Of a stretch of 64,000 nt of DNA, positions 12,001-24,473 are shown one piece after another. How positions within the stretch are numbered: the first letter of the stretch is position 1; each line of letters starts with the position of its first letter. The stretch comes from Ailanthus altissimus (Eukaryota > Streptophyta > Magnoliopsida > Sapindales > Simaroubaceae): assembly GCA_946807835.1 (NCBI GenBank), contig OX327695.1, positions 28,750,501-28,814,500 on the forward strand, written 5' to 3'. Both the position numbers and the translations under genes were made by a program. The notes beneath the pieces were generated by a model, which was given only the letters and a program-made list of their open reading frames with translations, searched no databases and was not told the origin of the DNA.

Positions 12001-15000
12001 CGTTACTTGAAGAAAAGTAGTGATCACCACCTGGAGCTTGGTTATAAGGCATTGCCCTTTACTGGTCAAATACTTATAGGTGCTCCATCACAAGTGCTAA
12101 TTCTCGTTCTTCTTCTTGCAGGTGGAGCGGCACCTTAATGATGGAGACTTTGTTCTTTTTAATCGTCAACCTAGTCTACATAAGATGTCAATTATGGGGC
12201 ATAGAATCAAGCTCATGCCGTATTCAACTTTCCGCCTAAATCTGTCTGTTACATCACCATACAATGCTGATTTTGATGGTGATGAAATGAACATGCATGT
12301 CCCTCAGTCATTTGAAACCAGAGCAGAAGTTTTGGAGTTGATGATGGTTCCTAAATGTATTGTGTCTCCTCAATCAAATAGGCCTGTAATGGGAATTGTC
12401 CAGGATACGCTTTTGGGATGCCGTAAAATCACAAAAAGAGATACCTTCATTGAGAAGGTAATAGTAAAAACCATAAATCTTTCCATATAGCTATTTTAAT
12501 GTTAATTTTTTCCTTTAGAAACTATATGAGTCTAATTTTCTCTTCCTTTTGCAGGATGTTTTTATGAACATCTTGATGTGGTGGGAGGATTTTGATGGGA
12601 AAGTTCCTCAACCCACAATTTTGAAACCCCGGCCTCTTTGGACTGGAAAACAAGTTTTTAATCTTATCATTCCCAAGCAGATAAATTTAATGAGAACTGC
12701 TGCCTGGCACACAGAGGGTGACAAAGGTTTACTGACTACTGGGGACACTCTAGTTCGAATAGAAAAAGGGGAGTTACTCTCTGGAACCCTTTGCAAGAAG
12801 ACCTTGGGGTCATCTGCGGGAAGTCTTATACACGTCATTTGGTAAGTGTCTGGGAATGGTTAATGGCAGATATTTAAGCATGATGATCTATAGTCGAAAG
12901 TATCAAGCACCAAAAATCTTGCAGATGGTGCTTACTTTACATCTTTTTGGTCCAGAATAAAGCAATGATGTCTAATTAGAGCATCCAATGCATAAATATT
13001 GGTTTGAAAGAGAAAACGATAAATATTTCTGCAAAAAAGTTACAGTTACAAGAAGAAAAACCCTATATTGGGCTGAGCTAGAAATGTTTTTAGCTGCTTT
13101 ATGCAAAGTATGGTATGAGATATACTAGGAGTCAAATTGGATAACTATGCTGTTAATGCTTAAGTTGCTTCTCGCAATTCTACACTTTTTCATTGAGTTG
13201 GCTTCATATGCATACAGGGAGGAAGTTGGTCCAGATGCAGCTCGCAAATTCTTGGGACATACACAGTGGCTTGTTAATTATTGGCTTTTGCAGAATGGTT
13301 TTAGTATTGGAATTGGAGATACAATTGCTGATGCCGCAACGATGGAAACAATCAACCAAACTATTACTGATGCAAAGAATAAGGTCAAAGAACTTATCAG
13401 GCAAGCTCAAGACAAAACCTTAGAGCCTGAACCTGGACGAACTATGATGGAGTCATTTGAGAACAAAGTGAACCAGGTGCATGACTCAAATTGCTTCTTT
13501 CATTTCATCTTGTGTTTTGGCAACATTTAGTGCAATACTGACATACTTGCAATCACAGGCACTAAATACAGCTCGTGACAATGCTGGAAGTAGCGCACAG
13601 AAGAGTTTATCTGAGAGCAATAATCTTAAGGCAATGGTGACAGCTGGATCCAAAGGAAGTTTCATCAATATATCACAGATGACTGCTTGTGTGGGCCAGC
13701 AGAATGTGGAGGGTAAACGTATCCCCTTTGGGTTCATAGATCGAACATTGCCTCATTTCACCAAAGACGATTATGGGCCTGAAAGTCGAGGGTTTGTGGA
13801 GAACTCTTACCTTCGTGGACTGACCCCACAGGAGTTCTTCTTTCATGCTATGGGTGGTAGGGAAGGTCTCATAGATACTGCAGTTAAGACTTCTGAGACT
13901 GGCTACATCCAGAGGCGGTTAGTGAAGGCTATGGAAGATATAATGGTAAAATACGATGGAACTGTTAGGAATTCTTTGGGTGATGTAATCCAATTTCTCT
14001 ATGGTGAAGATGGTATGGATGCAGTCTGGATAGAATCGCAGACGCTTGATTCTTTGAAAATGAAAAAGTCAGAATTTAGTAAGACTTTCAAATTTGAGCT
14101 GGATGATGATAATTGGAGCCCAACTTATATGTTGCAAGAATTTATTGATGATTTGAAAACAATTAAGGAATTGCGAGATGTTTTTGATGCTGAAGTTCAG
14201 AAACTTGAAGGAGATAGGTACCAACTTGCAACAGAGATTGCAACCTCGGGAGATAGTTCTTGGCCATTGCCTGTTAACCTTAAGAGACTTATCTGGAATG
14301 CACAGAAGACATTCAAGGTTGATCCGCGCAGGCCATCTGATATGCACCCAATGGAAGTAGTGGAAGCTATTGATAAGCTCCAGGAGCGGCTGAAAGTTGT
14401 TCCTGGTGAAGATCCTTTGAGTGTGGAAGCCCAAAAGAATGCCACTCTTTTCTTCAATATCTTGCTCCGTAGCACTTTTGCAAGTAAAAGGGTGTTGCAG
14501 GAGCACAGGCTTACGCGTGAAGCATTTGAGTGGGTTATTGGTGAGATAGAGTCACGATTCCTTCAGTCATTAGTAGCACCTGGTGAAATGATTGGTTGCG
14601 TTGCTGCACAGTCCATTGGTGAACCTGCCACTCAGATGACTCTCAATACATTCCATTACGCTGGTGTGAGTGCGAAGAATGTCACTCTAGGTGTGCCAAG
14701 GTTGAGGGAAATTATTAATGTGGCTAAGAAAATTAAAACACCCTCACTCTCTGTCTATCTGAAACCTGGAGTTAACTCAACAAAGGAGAGGGCCAAGAAT
14801 GTTCAATGTGCATTAGAGTACACTACACTTCGGAGTGTTACTGAAGCTACGGAAGTATGGTATGATCCGGACCCCATGACTACAATTATAGAAGAGGATG
14901 TTGAATTTGTTAAGTCTTATTATGAGATGCCAGATGAGGATATTGCGCCTGAAAAAATCTCGCCATGGTTGCTCCGCATAGAGTTGAATCGAGAAATGAT

Positions 15001-17352
15001 GGTTGATAAGAAGTTGAGCATGGCTTCTGTTGCTGAGAAGATAAATCAAGAGTTTGATGATGATCTGACTTGTATATTCAATGATGATAATGCTGAAAAG
15101 CTCATCCTTCGTATTCGTATTATGAATGATGAAGCCCCTAAGGGGGAAGTAAATGATGAATCAGCGGAAGATGATGTTTTTCTGAAGAAGATTGAGAGTA
15201 ACATGCTGACAGAAATGGCACTTCGAGGTATCCCAGATATCAACAAGGTGTTTATTAAAAAGGGTAAAATAACCAAGTTCGACGATAAGGAAGGGTTTAA
15301 GTCAGAAGATGAGTGGATGCTGGATACGGAAGGTGTCAATCTTTTAGCTGTTATGTGTCATGAAGATGTCGATGCAAGGAGAACAACAAGCAATCACTTG
15401 ATTGAGATTATTGAAGTTCTTGGGATTGAGGCAGTTCGTCGGGCACTACTGGATGAATTGCGAGTTGTTATATCATTTGATGGCTCTTATGTGAATTACC
15501 GGCATCTGGCTATCCTCTGTGATACCATGACCTATCGAGGCCACTTGATGGCCATCACTCGTCATGGTATTAATAGGAATGACACTGGGCCAATGATGAG
15601 ATGTTCATTTGAAGAAACTGTTGACATTCTCCTTGATGCCGCGGTGTATGCTGAATCAGATTATTTGAGGGGGGTCACTGAAAATATAATGTTAGGTCAG
15701 CTTGCACCAATTGGCACTGGAGGCTGTTCTTTGTATCTCAATGATGAGATGCTGAAGAATGCCATTGAACTTCAGCTGCCGAGCTATGTGGAAGGTTTGG
15801 ATTTTGGCATGACACCTGCTCGTTCTCCAGTGTCCGGTACTCCTTATCATGAGGGCATGATGTCTCCAAGTTACTTGTTGAGCCCAAATCTCCGACTGTC
15901 ACCCATCACAGATGCCCAGTTTTCTCCTTATGTAGGTGGAATGGCCTTTTCTCCTACTTCATCTCCAGGCTACAGCCCATCATCACCGGGGTACAGTCCA
16001 TCATCCCCTGGATACAGTCCCACGTCACCTGGCTATAGCCCAACTTCTCCTGGATACAGTCCCACCTCTCCAGGATATAGCCCTACTTCGCCCACCTATA
16101 GTCCTAGTTCTCCTGGTTATAGCCCAACTAGCCCTGCCTATTCTCCTACAAGTCCATCTTACAGCCCTACTTCTCCAAGCTACAGCCCTACTTCCCCAAG
16201 TTACAGCCCCACCTCTCCAAGCTACAGTCCTACCTCTCCCAGTTACAGCCCAACTTCACCAAGTTATAGTCCTACTTCTCCCGTCTACAGCCCCACCTCA
16301 CCTGCATACAGTCCCACCTCACCTGCATACAGCCCAACCTCACCTTCCTACAGCCCAACATCACCTTCTTACAGCCCTACTTCACCGTCGTACAGTCCCA
16401 CATCTCCATCGTACAGTCCCACTTCGCCAGCCTATAGCCCCACTTCTCCTGGTTACAGTCCAACCTCACCAAGTTACAGCCCAACTTCACCAAGCTATAG
16501 TCCTACATCGCCCAGTTACAATCCTCAGTCTGCCAAATACAGCCCATCTCTGGCCTATTCTCCAAGTAGTCCAAGATTGTCACCTGCCAGTCCGTACAGT
16601 CCTACATCTCCAAATTACAGGTAGGCCATCATGCGATATATGGTCAAGTTTATTGTTTTGGTTGGAGGTGCCATATCTGGGTTATTAGGCCTTAGCTATT
16701 TTGGTCTGGGATAGGGTTATTATTATAACTTTGTTTTGTTGTTATTTTGATGAATTATCTTGAGGTGATGTGTGAGCATGTTTTCTTTTTACTGCAGTCC
16801 AACCTCATCATCGTATTCACCTACATCTCCCTCTTATTCTCCTTCAAGTCCAACATACAGTCCGAGCAGGTAAGTTTTTTGCACTAAATTGTTTGCATCT
16901 GTTGATTGTCTTTCACACGCATTCTTTTTTTTTTTCCCCTCTATTTTGCGAGCCCAGACAATGGTTTTAGTCCATCATATTCTAATGTAGTTCAGTTATA
17001 GAAGAGATTTGCCTTTTACTGCTTTACCTGTAACTGAATGCTGCTATTGCTCCTTACTCTGCAGCCCTTATAATGCTAGTGGTGGAAATCCAGACTACAG
17101 CCCCAGTTCTCCCCAGTATAGGTAAAGCAGATACTATAATCCAAGTTTTGGCCACAAGATTTTCTTTATTTTTTACTGAAAATTAAAATCTTATAATTTC
17201 CTTTCTTTTTCTGAAGTCCAAGTGCAGGGTACTCTCCTAGTGCACCCGGATATTCCCCATCATCAACTAGCCAGTACACCCCAACAACGAATAGGGACGA
17301 CAGAAGTACAAAAGATGATAGGAGCACAAAAAATGACAGAAGCACACGTTAA
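9098..17352 (+). CDS. NRPB1: RNA polymerase II largest subunit, tandem copy B (complete)
   Basis: Complete gene for the Pol II largest subunit, which makes nuclear mRNA and carries the CTD that recruits capping, splicing and 3'-end factors. Exons: 9098-9181, 9536-9799, 10592-10891, 10973-11131, 11347-11508, 11601-11821, 11907-12048, 12122-12457, 12555-12841, 13218-13476, 13559-16620, 16798-16869, 17065-17121, 17217-17352. They sum to 1847 codons with stop, close to the usual plant length of about 1840. The start [12 protein letters not shown] is the family N-terminus. A CxxC...CPGHFGHL zinc motif lies in exon 2, NADFDGD in exon 8, and the bridge helix and trigger loop in exon 11. The CTD has about 39 heptads, roughly 25 of them exact YSPTSPx, and ends in three DDRSTK-like hexads. 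Intron 7 (12049-12121) has a GC donor. This is the likely housekeeping copy. Confidence 0.96.
11288..11313. repeat. (AT)n microsatellite in an RPB1 copy B intron
   Basis: Thirteen AT dinucleotides in a row inside the intron at 11132-11346. Not coding. Confidence 0.9.
15948..17320 (+). repeat. Heptad-coding repeat (CTD of RPB1 copy B)
   Basis: A 21-bp period in the large exon up to 16620, continued over three small exons (16798-16869, 17065-17121, 17217-17352). The units are mostly [14 protein letters not shown] or YSPTSPA; degenerate units such as YNPQSAK occur only near the distal end. The regularity suggests active selection on this copy. Confidence 0.92.
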
Positions 17353-18107
17353 GGCTTTTGGATAATTGAGAGGTGAAATACTTGATAATTACTGGGAGAT
17401 GACCACTCGGCCCAAGTCATCTTGTTTGTTAGAAATTTAATTGCTTAATGTTATCACTCTATCACTAGTGTTCCATTGCCAAGTGTACAACTTGCTTGTA
17501 TAATTTTAATTTATGTTTTGCTGATAAACTATTTTGAGACTGGGCTTCTTCTGTAAATGGTTATAATGGCCTCAAGACTTCTCTTCCCCGTTACACAGTT
17601 TTGAAGGACTCTCTATGTTGCAATAACATATAATCTTATTTGAAGGGAATATATATGTTGTTTGTGCAGGCCAATTTATGTTGACCTAGTGAATAAGAAT
17701 GAGTAAGATTCCCATTCCTACTGAGTAAGATTGAGTTTTAGATGCTGTTTAGACTGCGTTCTTTTAGTTCAATTATATTTTTAATGCAGTTTGTGGATGA
17801 AGTATAAGAGTTTAGTTATAAGGCCGTCCATAAAAATATGTACATGTGAGATGTGACTGCCTTCCTAGTAAAATGAATCTTAGCCGGCTTCAAGATTTCT
17901 TTGCAGGTATCAATATTTATTCAGAAGTCAGACCACTTCTATCCTTTCAGTTGTTATGTTTCTATCTGAACGTTTGACTCTTTCAAGTAAACTCTTCCCT
18001 TATATTTTTTTAAAGCTTTAAGCACCAAGTATTTATCAAATAGAGTTGTAAGCCCCAGAACACACATGATCTTCTAGCACGATTTAGCTGGAGATCTATT
18101 ATCTTGA
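17353..18107. other. Gap between RPB1 copy B and the next gene
   Basis: The 3' UTR of RPB1 copy B, then the upstream region of the gene at 18108. No other open frame, RNA gene or clear TATA box was recognised. Confidence 0.6.
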
Positions 18108-19004
18108 ATGGTGGAGAAGCCATCTACAATGAGAAGCAAGATCCTGGCCTCCTTGCCGAAAGCTGCGTCCCCGGTCACCTTCCAAATAAGTTCACCACTC
18201 AGCCCGGTTAAAGTTGCCGGCAGAAAGGGATTTCCCAGTCCTGTGATATCCATAATTCCCCAGGAGGCTCGGAGGAATCCGAAGAATTCGAGCTTTGATC
18301 AGCGAGAACCAGGCTCGCCAAAGGTTTCGTGCATAGGCCAAGTCAGGAACAGGAAGAACAAGAAGAAAAATAAGAGCAAGCACAAACCAGTTCTGCACCC
18401 AGAAGAGGATATAACACCGCCTTCATCAGCTAAAGAGATGGAGAAGAAGAAGAAGAAGCCAGTTTCGGAAATGGAAAGTTTCAAGGGAGGAAAAGAAGGT
18501 GATAGAGTTGATGTTATGGAGGATCATAAGGCAAGAGTTGTCGAAAGAACGCCCTCCTCAAGCCACACGAGGAAGTATAGAAGTAATTGCAGCAGCGTGC
18601 TAGAGATGTTCGATTGGAGAATATGTGAAGGGAGAGGTGAGGAGCAAGTGGAAAAGGTTATCATTCCTTCTTCTGCGAGGAGGGATGCAAAGGAAATGGA
18701 ACTTTTCAAAGGAGAAAAACAGGGTGATAAAGTTGATGTTAATGATGGTCATAAGCAAAGAGTTGTTGAAAGAGTGCCTCCTTTGAATCAGATGAAGAGG
18801 TATGCAAGTAGCCGCGGTGGCGTGCTGGACAAGTTTGATTGGAGAATATGCGAAGGAAGAGGTCAAGAACAAGGAGAAAATGTGACCATTCCTTGCTCTG
18901 CAAGAAATGTTGTGGGAGGAGAAGTTGCTGTAGAGGCAAGGAAAGAAGCGAATGTGTGGAAGAGAAGAAACAAGCCTCCTCCTCCTACTCATGTTCAAAT
19001 ATAA
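18108..19004 (+). CDS. Syringolide-induced protein 14-1-1-like protein
   Basis: Single-exon gene of 298 residues. The N-terminal part has the family pattern: a hydrophobic/Pro block (LPKAASPVTFQ), SPVKVAGRKGF, SIIPQEARR, then REPGSPKVSCIGQVR near residues 66-80. A Lys-rich block that could serve as a nuclear signal follows (about residues 80-93). These motifs match plant proteins named after soybean syringolide-induced 14-1-1, a transcript induced by a bacterial elicitor; the biochemical role of the family is not known. Residues 121-195 and 196-270 are a direct duplication, each with a VLxxFDWRICEGRG core and an IPxSAR end. No signal peptide or membrane segment is visible. The start at 18108 was chosen because the family motifs begin soon after it; a second ATG lies eight codons on. 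Confidence 0.65.
   Translation: MVEKPSTMRSKILASLPKAASPVTFQISSPLSPVKVAGRKGFPSPVISIIPQEARRNPKNSSFDQREPGSPKVSCIGQVRNRKNKKKNKSKHKPVLHPEEDITPPSSAKEMEKKKKKPVSEMESFKGGKEGDRVDVMEDHKARVVERTPSSSHTRKYRSNCSSVLEMFDWRICEGRGEEQVEKVIIPSSARRDAKEMELFKGEKQGDKVDVNDGHKQRVVERVPPLNQMKRYASSRGGVLDKFDWRICEGRGQEQGENVTIPCSARNVVGGEVAVEARKEANVWKRRNKPPPPTHVQI
18468..18917 (+). repeat. Two in-frame 225-bp tandem units in the 14-1-1-like gene
   Basis: Unit 1 is 18468-18692 and unit 2 is 18693-18917. Both encode EMExFKGxKxGDxVDV at the start, then a VVER segment, FDWRICEGRG and a final SAR. The units have diverged, so the duplication is not recent. Confidence 0.85.
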
Positions 19005-19403
19005 ATATAAAAGCTTTTGTAAAATTGGTTTGAATTTTGATGTGTTGTGTGCCGTAATCCTTCAAGTGATATGGGTATCATTTATTTTGATTGATCTTCA
19101 TCATTGAATTATTACAAAAATTTGGGACATCTTGAAAATTTATAGTGGCTGAATGTGAAGGGTGTCTTTGTGTGGGAAATCAATCAATGATTAACTTCAA
19201 TCCACTATAATTTGAAAGTACCAAGTGTACAAATCTAACATGTAATCAATCACAAAAGAAAGTAATAAAATTTTTAATTAGTTTAAAAAAAAATTTAAAA
19301 ATTCCTCTGGGCTCTTATAGCTTCTAATTGAGTTTTCAGTTGGACAATTATGATTTTTTTTTTTTAAAAAAAGAAAGAAAAATAACCTACATTAAAAAAA
19401 AAG

Positions 19404-19886
19404 AATGATGATTGCAAAATTGTTGTTTGTTTGCTTTATTCCACAAACTTTAAATCATGCTTTTTGGTCCCAGCACAAGCGTGCCACCGGGCGAACGTGT
19501 CAATATCTGTAAAACCGAGTTTCTTTTATGGAGGAGTGATGGACCTACTAAAAGATGGTTTGTTGAAATCTTTTCAAGCATAATTTTTTTATATCATACA
19601 AAACTTTCTTAGCTGCAATTATGATGTGTTTTATTTTATTTTTATCATTACATAGTGTCAATTTCAAAGAATTATAACTCTTGTAAATTTTAATAATTGA
19701 AGAAAATAAATTTTACGATTCCATCCCAAAACTAAAACCTTAACTTTAAATAAAGGGTGCACAAATATTGTCATCAGACAAGGTATCTGGGTGCCAATGT
19801 ATTACTATTTACTACCCCTTTTCGTCTTCACCTTTTTTTTTTTTTTTGGAGAAATAAAGATTCTATCTAATATTAATCAAAAAATA

Positions 19887-19922
<36 letters not shown>

Positions 19923-20313
19923 AGAAAAAGTACAATTCTTTTAATATAAAGTAGGAGTGGACATTTTCTAACCGAACTAATTAAATCATTTGAACTATAT
20001 TAAATTGGATCAATACAATTCCGTTCTGTTTTTTATATATTTTTAGTTTGTTTTTTTTTTAGAATCGATATAATGTTGAAATAATATAAACAAAATAAAT
20101 ATGAAGAATCAAGTTCGTTCAATTCAATTTAATTAAAAACTTGATTTCACTAAAAATCCATAACTGATTTTGCCCAAATCTAGTGAAAAATAACAGCACT
20201 ATTTAAAAAAAAAACATTTTACAAATATTTAAACTAAGTAAAAGTAATATTTATCAAACATTTTATTTTCTAATTCAAGTTTAGTGACTATAGCGTTTTA
20301 TAGCAAATGCACC
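19404..20313 (+). repeat. 0.9-kb direct repeat, copy 1
   Basis: Matches 21567-22510 in the same order and orientation. Shared landmarks: the GATGATTGCAAAATTG block, the GGAGTGATGGACCTAC block, the ACAAAACTTTCTTAG block, the TAAAGTAGG block and the CTTGATTTCACTAAAA block. Divergence is clear (many substitutions and indels), so the duplication is old. Origin unknown. Confidence 0.75.
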
Positions 20314-21566
20314 TATAAATCTGAAGTAAAAGCAAATAAGTACAAACACATTCATAAATAATGAATACAAACTATATAACATAGTTAAAAAGCAATACAA
20401 TTAAACAAAACATAATTTTTCTTATGCTTGTTTCAAGTTTTAAGAATAAGTATTATAAATAAACTATATTGTATTAGAGGAATTGTCATTTTCTCTGTAA
20501 AATTATGTTTAAGTGAATAATTTTAAATTTTAAATTTGTTGTGTAAGGGAATAATCAAGATATAAAATAAAAATAGCAAGAATATAAAAATATATAATTA
20601 AGAGCACAATATAATCACTTACATAATTTGGTCAATTGCTTAAATTTACGATGGATCCAATGATTTTAATCTCTCTTATTAACTCTCTACAAAATTTATA
20701 AAAAAATATAATGAAAAACACTCAAAATGATTTAATGTTTAGTATATTATTGTTCTCCCATGAAGAATAAATACTCAAATAACGGTTACGTTATAACGCA
20801 CACAAATACTTGATGTCTATTTAATTCTCTCTCTCTTAGAGTATATTTTAATGCTTGATTTTAATTTAAATTGTTTACAAGAATTTATATATGAGTTATT
20901 TCGTATCTATTAACTTTAATTCTAATTAGAATAAGAGTCCACATATTCTTATCAAAATAAAATTGTTAAATCACAAAATCTCCAGTATATTGAGTTTACT
21001 CATTTGCAAATATTGTAAAAACGTGTATATATACTTTGTATTTGAGTCATAAATATGTAAATCTTCCATAATCACCACAATTTAAAAAAAAAAGTAAGAA
21101 TCTCATTTACAACATTGAACTTTAATTTAATAAATAAGTTTGAATTAGGGATGATAAGAGATTAAATTTGGGATGGATACTTTTAAACTAATATTTATAT
21201 TTATTTCAAAAATATTATATTAAATTCTTTTTAAATTTGTGACGAATTTAGAATTTCTTTACAAAACTCACTATAACAAATATGTAATTTTTACCAAATC
21301 TAAATTGGATTATTCACAAATTTTAAGCTAATTAAATTAATATAATAAAAAATATAAAATCCTAATATTAATTTTTAAAAAAAAAACTCATAAAAATATA
21401 ACAATCAAAATAATATCACATATTAAAATTCAAAACTAATTTTTAAGTTAAAAGCAATTCATAAATAAATAATTTTAAAACACATCTTATAATTAAGAAC
21501 TTTAATAGAGGTCCGAGTTCAAATTCTCTATCACGATATCAAAAAAAAAAAAAAAAATCTACAGAA

Positions 21567-22510
21567 AAAATGAACGTGATGATTGCAAAATTGTTGTTGG
21601 TTTGCTTTATTCCTCAAACTTTAAATTATGCGTTTTGGTCCCAACACAAGAGCGCCACCGGGGCCGGGCGAACATATCAATACGTGCAAAACCAGGTTTC
21701 TTTCATTTGAGGAGTGATGGACCTACTAAATGATGCTTTCTTGAAATATTTATAAGGCTTATTTTTTTATAAATTTTTTTATATAAAAATAATGTTATAT
21801 ATTTTAAATTTATATTTTAAATAATAATATATTAAATAATTATTAAATAATAAAATTATATAAATTATCAAATTATTAATTATATTCGATAATTGATTGA
21901 CGTTATTATTTAAAATATAAATTTAAGACGTGTAATATTATCCATCATACAAAACTTTCTTAGTTACAATTATAATATATAACTTTCTTTTTTTATCTTC
22001 AATTTTTTATTTTGAAAATAAAATATTCTCACTAATATTAACAAAAAAAAAAGAGGTAATAATAACAAAAGAAAAAAGTATATTTTTTTTAGTATAAAGT
22101 AGGGGTGGGCATTTTTTTAATCTAACTATATTAAATTAGATCAATTTAATTTGATTTGATTTTTGATCTATTTTTAATTCATGTTTTTGAAAATAGATTT
22201 GTTTGATCATATTCTGTTCTAATTCAATTCAAAATCGAAAAAATTATGTTAAAATAAACATTTAAGAAAATAAAAATTAAAAACCAAATCGTTCAATTTA
22301 TTTCAGTTAAAAGCTTGATTTCACTAAAATCCATAACGGATTTTACCCGAATCTAGTATAAAATAAAAGCACTATTAAAAAAAACATTTTATAAATATTT
22401 AAACATGAAGTTAAAAGTAATATTATCAAACATTTTATTTACTGTTTTTCTTTTAAAATAATTCAGTTTTAGTTACTCTAAAGTTTTTGTATCAAATGGA
22501 CCTATAAAAA
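21567..22510 (+). repeat. 0.9-kb direct repeat, copy 2
   Basis: Second copy of the 19404-20313 repeat. It carries an extra AT-rich inverted-repeat insertion (21789-21941) that copy 1 lacks. Confidence 0.75.
21789..21941. mobile_element. MITE-like inverted-repeat element
   Basis: Ends are inverted repeats: TTAAATTTATATTTTAAATAA near the left end has its reverse complement near the right end, and both tips read TAAT(g/a)TTA. It is absent from the otherwise matching repeat copy at 19404-20313, which supports a later insertion. The middle resembles the elements at 51069 and 52621. Confidence 0.6.
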
Positions 22511-22797
22511 TGGTAGAATGGCCTAAAAAGTGTAATTTTAACGTGAGCAATTACCAAAAATGACGCCTTCACAATCTAATCGTTTTGGTTCATTTCCATT
22601 TCCCCCAATAAAAAAACAAAAGCACCCATTCTCTCTTCGTGCCCCCACTTTTACACTTTGTTCGATGTGATTTTTTTCAATCAAATTAATTGGTCCAAGT
22701 ATAAAATTAAAGGGTAAATATTTATCACTTGTTAGATTCATTGACTACTAAAAATTATTTTTGTGTTTGATACTATTTATAAACCCTCTATTATTAT

Positions 22798-23200
22798 TAT
22801 TATAATAATAATATAAATTAATTTTGAAATAGTATAACAATCTTTTTATTTAAAAAAATAAATAATTATATCAATACATTGTGTAAATAATAAAAATAAT
22901 ATACTTATACTATCAAATAATTAATAAAAATAATACGAAATTTTATTATATTATAAATTATTATTTAATAATAAATAAAATATTAAATATTAGTCGTCGT
23001 ATCAATCTAACAAATAAAAAAATGTCATTAATTACAATACAATGTAAATTTATTATTAATGTAATACTATTTAACTATTTATAATTATGTTACATAATGT
23101 ATTGTTACTGTTTGATATTGTATAAACATAATTATTAACTTTTTAAATAAAAAATTGTTATATTCTTTTAAAATTAATTTATACTATTATAATTATAATG
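22798..23200. mobile_element. MITE-like element with terminal inverted repeats of about 60 bp
   Basis: The left arm (about 22805-22860) and the right arm (about 23140-23195) are reverse complements with a few mismatches; both include AAATTAATTTT(g/a)AAA and the ACAAT..TTTTTATTTAAA block. The internal sequence is AT-rich with no open frame. The target-site duplication could not be fixed because the flanks are simple AT sequence. Confidence 0.55.
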
Positions 23201-24473
23201 TCATGAAATTTTTTAAATATTATGAGAGTTTTAATAATTAAAGAATTTATTAACAAAATAAATGATAAATTTATAAATTAAAAGCAATAAATTTGGTTTT
23301 CTAAAGGATGGTGCTAGGGTACTTGTTTAAAGTAATCCGATGATTTAAGAGTTTGCAGTACATCATTTAAGTCTTGAAGTATTAGGTTGGATTCCCCCAC
23401 CCCATGCGTTAAAAAAAAAATGGTGCTATTGAGTTTTGTTTCCATATTTTATTTAATTGATTTTGATTTTCACTGTTCACAAATTTGCCATTTATTGTTT
23501 TGGATAATAACAAAGTTTCTGAAAAAGATAGCGGGTAATGGGACGATGAAATTGCCAAAGCAAATAGTGACTTGCTTGTCGATTTTAGTCCTCCTCGAGA
23601 CAGCTCTATCTTTTGATTTGATTTTGAACAAGTGATTTATTGGTTCATACGAGATTGCTTTTGATAATTGGACCTACAATACAATTTGGTAGTTGGGATT
23701 TTTCTATGGGAAAGATCCTAAGTGGTAATTTTATTTTTATTTTTCACTTTTTTATTGCATTTAAAATTTAAATGTGAGAAAAATCATTCTTTTTTTTTTA
23801 TAAAAAAATAATTTAGATGTACACTAACAACTTTAATCACGAAATGTAATTTTTTATTTTTATTCAAATTTAAATGACCACGTATACAAAACGTATTCAT
23901 AATCATCTGAATTTCACTTAATACTTATGCGGTAAAAAGATCATTTATTTATTTTATTATTATTGTTTTAACCTCTATATCTTTAATTTGTTTATTTTTT
24001 ACAAACAAAAATAAAAATCAACTATTTAATAAGACCAACTTAAAATAAAGACTTTAGTAGTAATCGGTAAATGTTGGCTTATAAAAGTTTCAATCAAAAG
24101 GTCAAATTTACCCCTAGTATAATAAATAAAAAATATATTTTATATTACCCAACTACAAGACTTGAAACCCTCCCCGCAGTGAAAACATTTTGGCTTTTTC
24201 TTTTTTTATTGATTAATTTGTGTTGATTCAAGTGTTAATCTTTTTCGTTGCCTTTTTGACATTGTTGAAGTTAACTGTCTCAATCTTCTTCGGGCTATTA
24301 ATAAGTAGTCTTTTTTCAGAAATAGAATGTAATATTCTAACTTTTATGGTTCATCAATTAAACGGTTTGAAGAATATTTTCTATAATTTTACTCCGTGCA
24401 GTGGGAATACTGTGGCTTATTTCTATAATTTCTCTAAAAGATTCAGTTGTTTATATTTTATGTCAATTCAAGG

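Noticed and set aside
19404..22510. LTR pair of a retrotransposon
   Set aside because: No TG...CA ends, primer site, purine tract or coding interior; kept only as a direct repeat.
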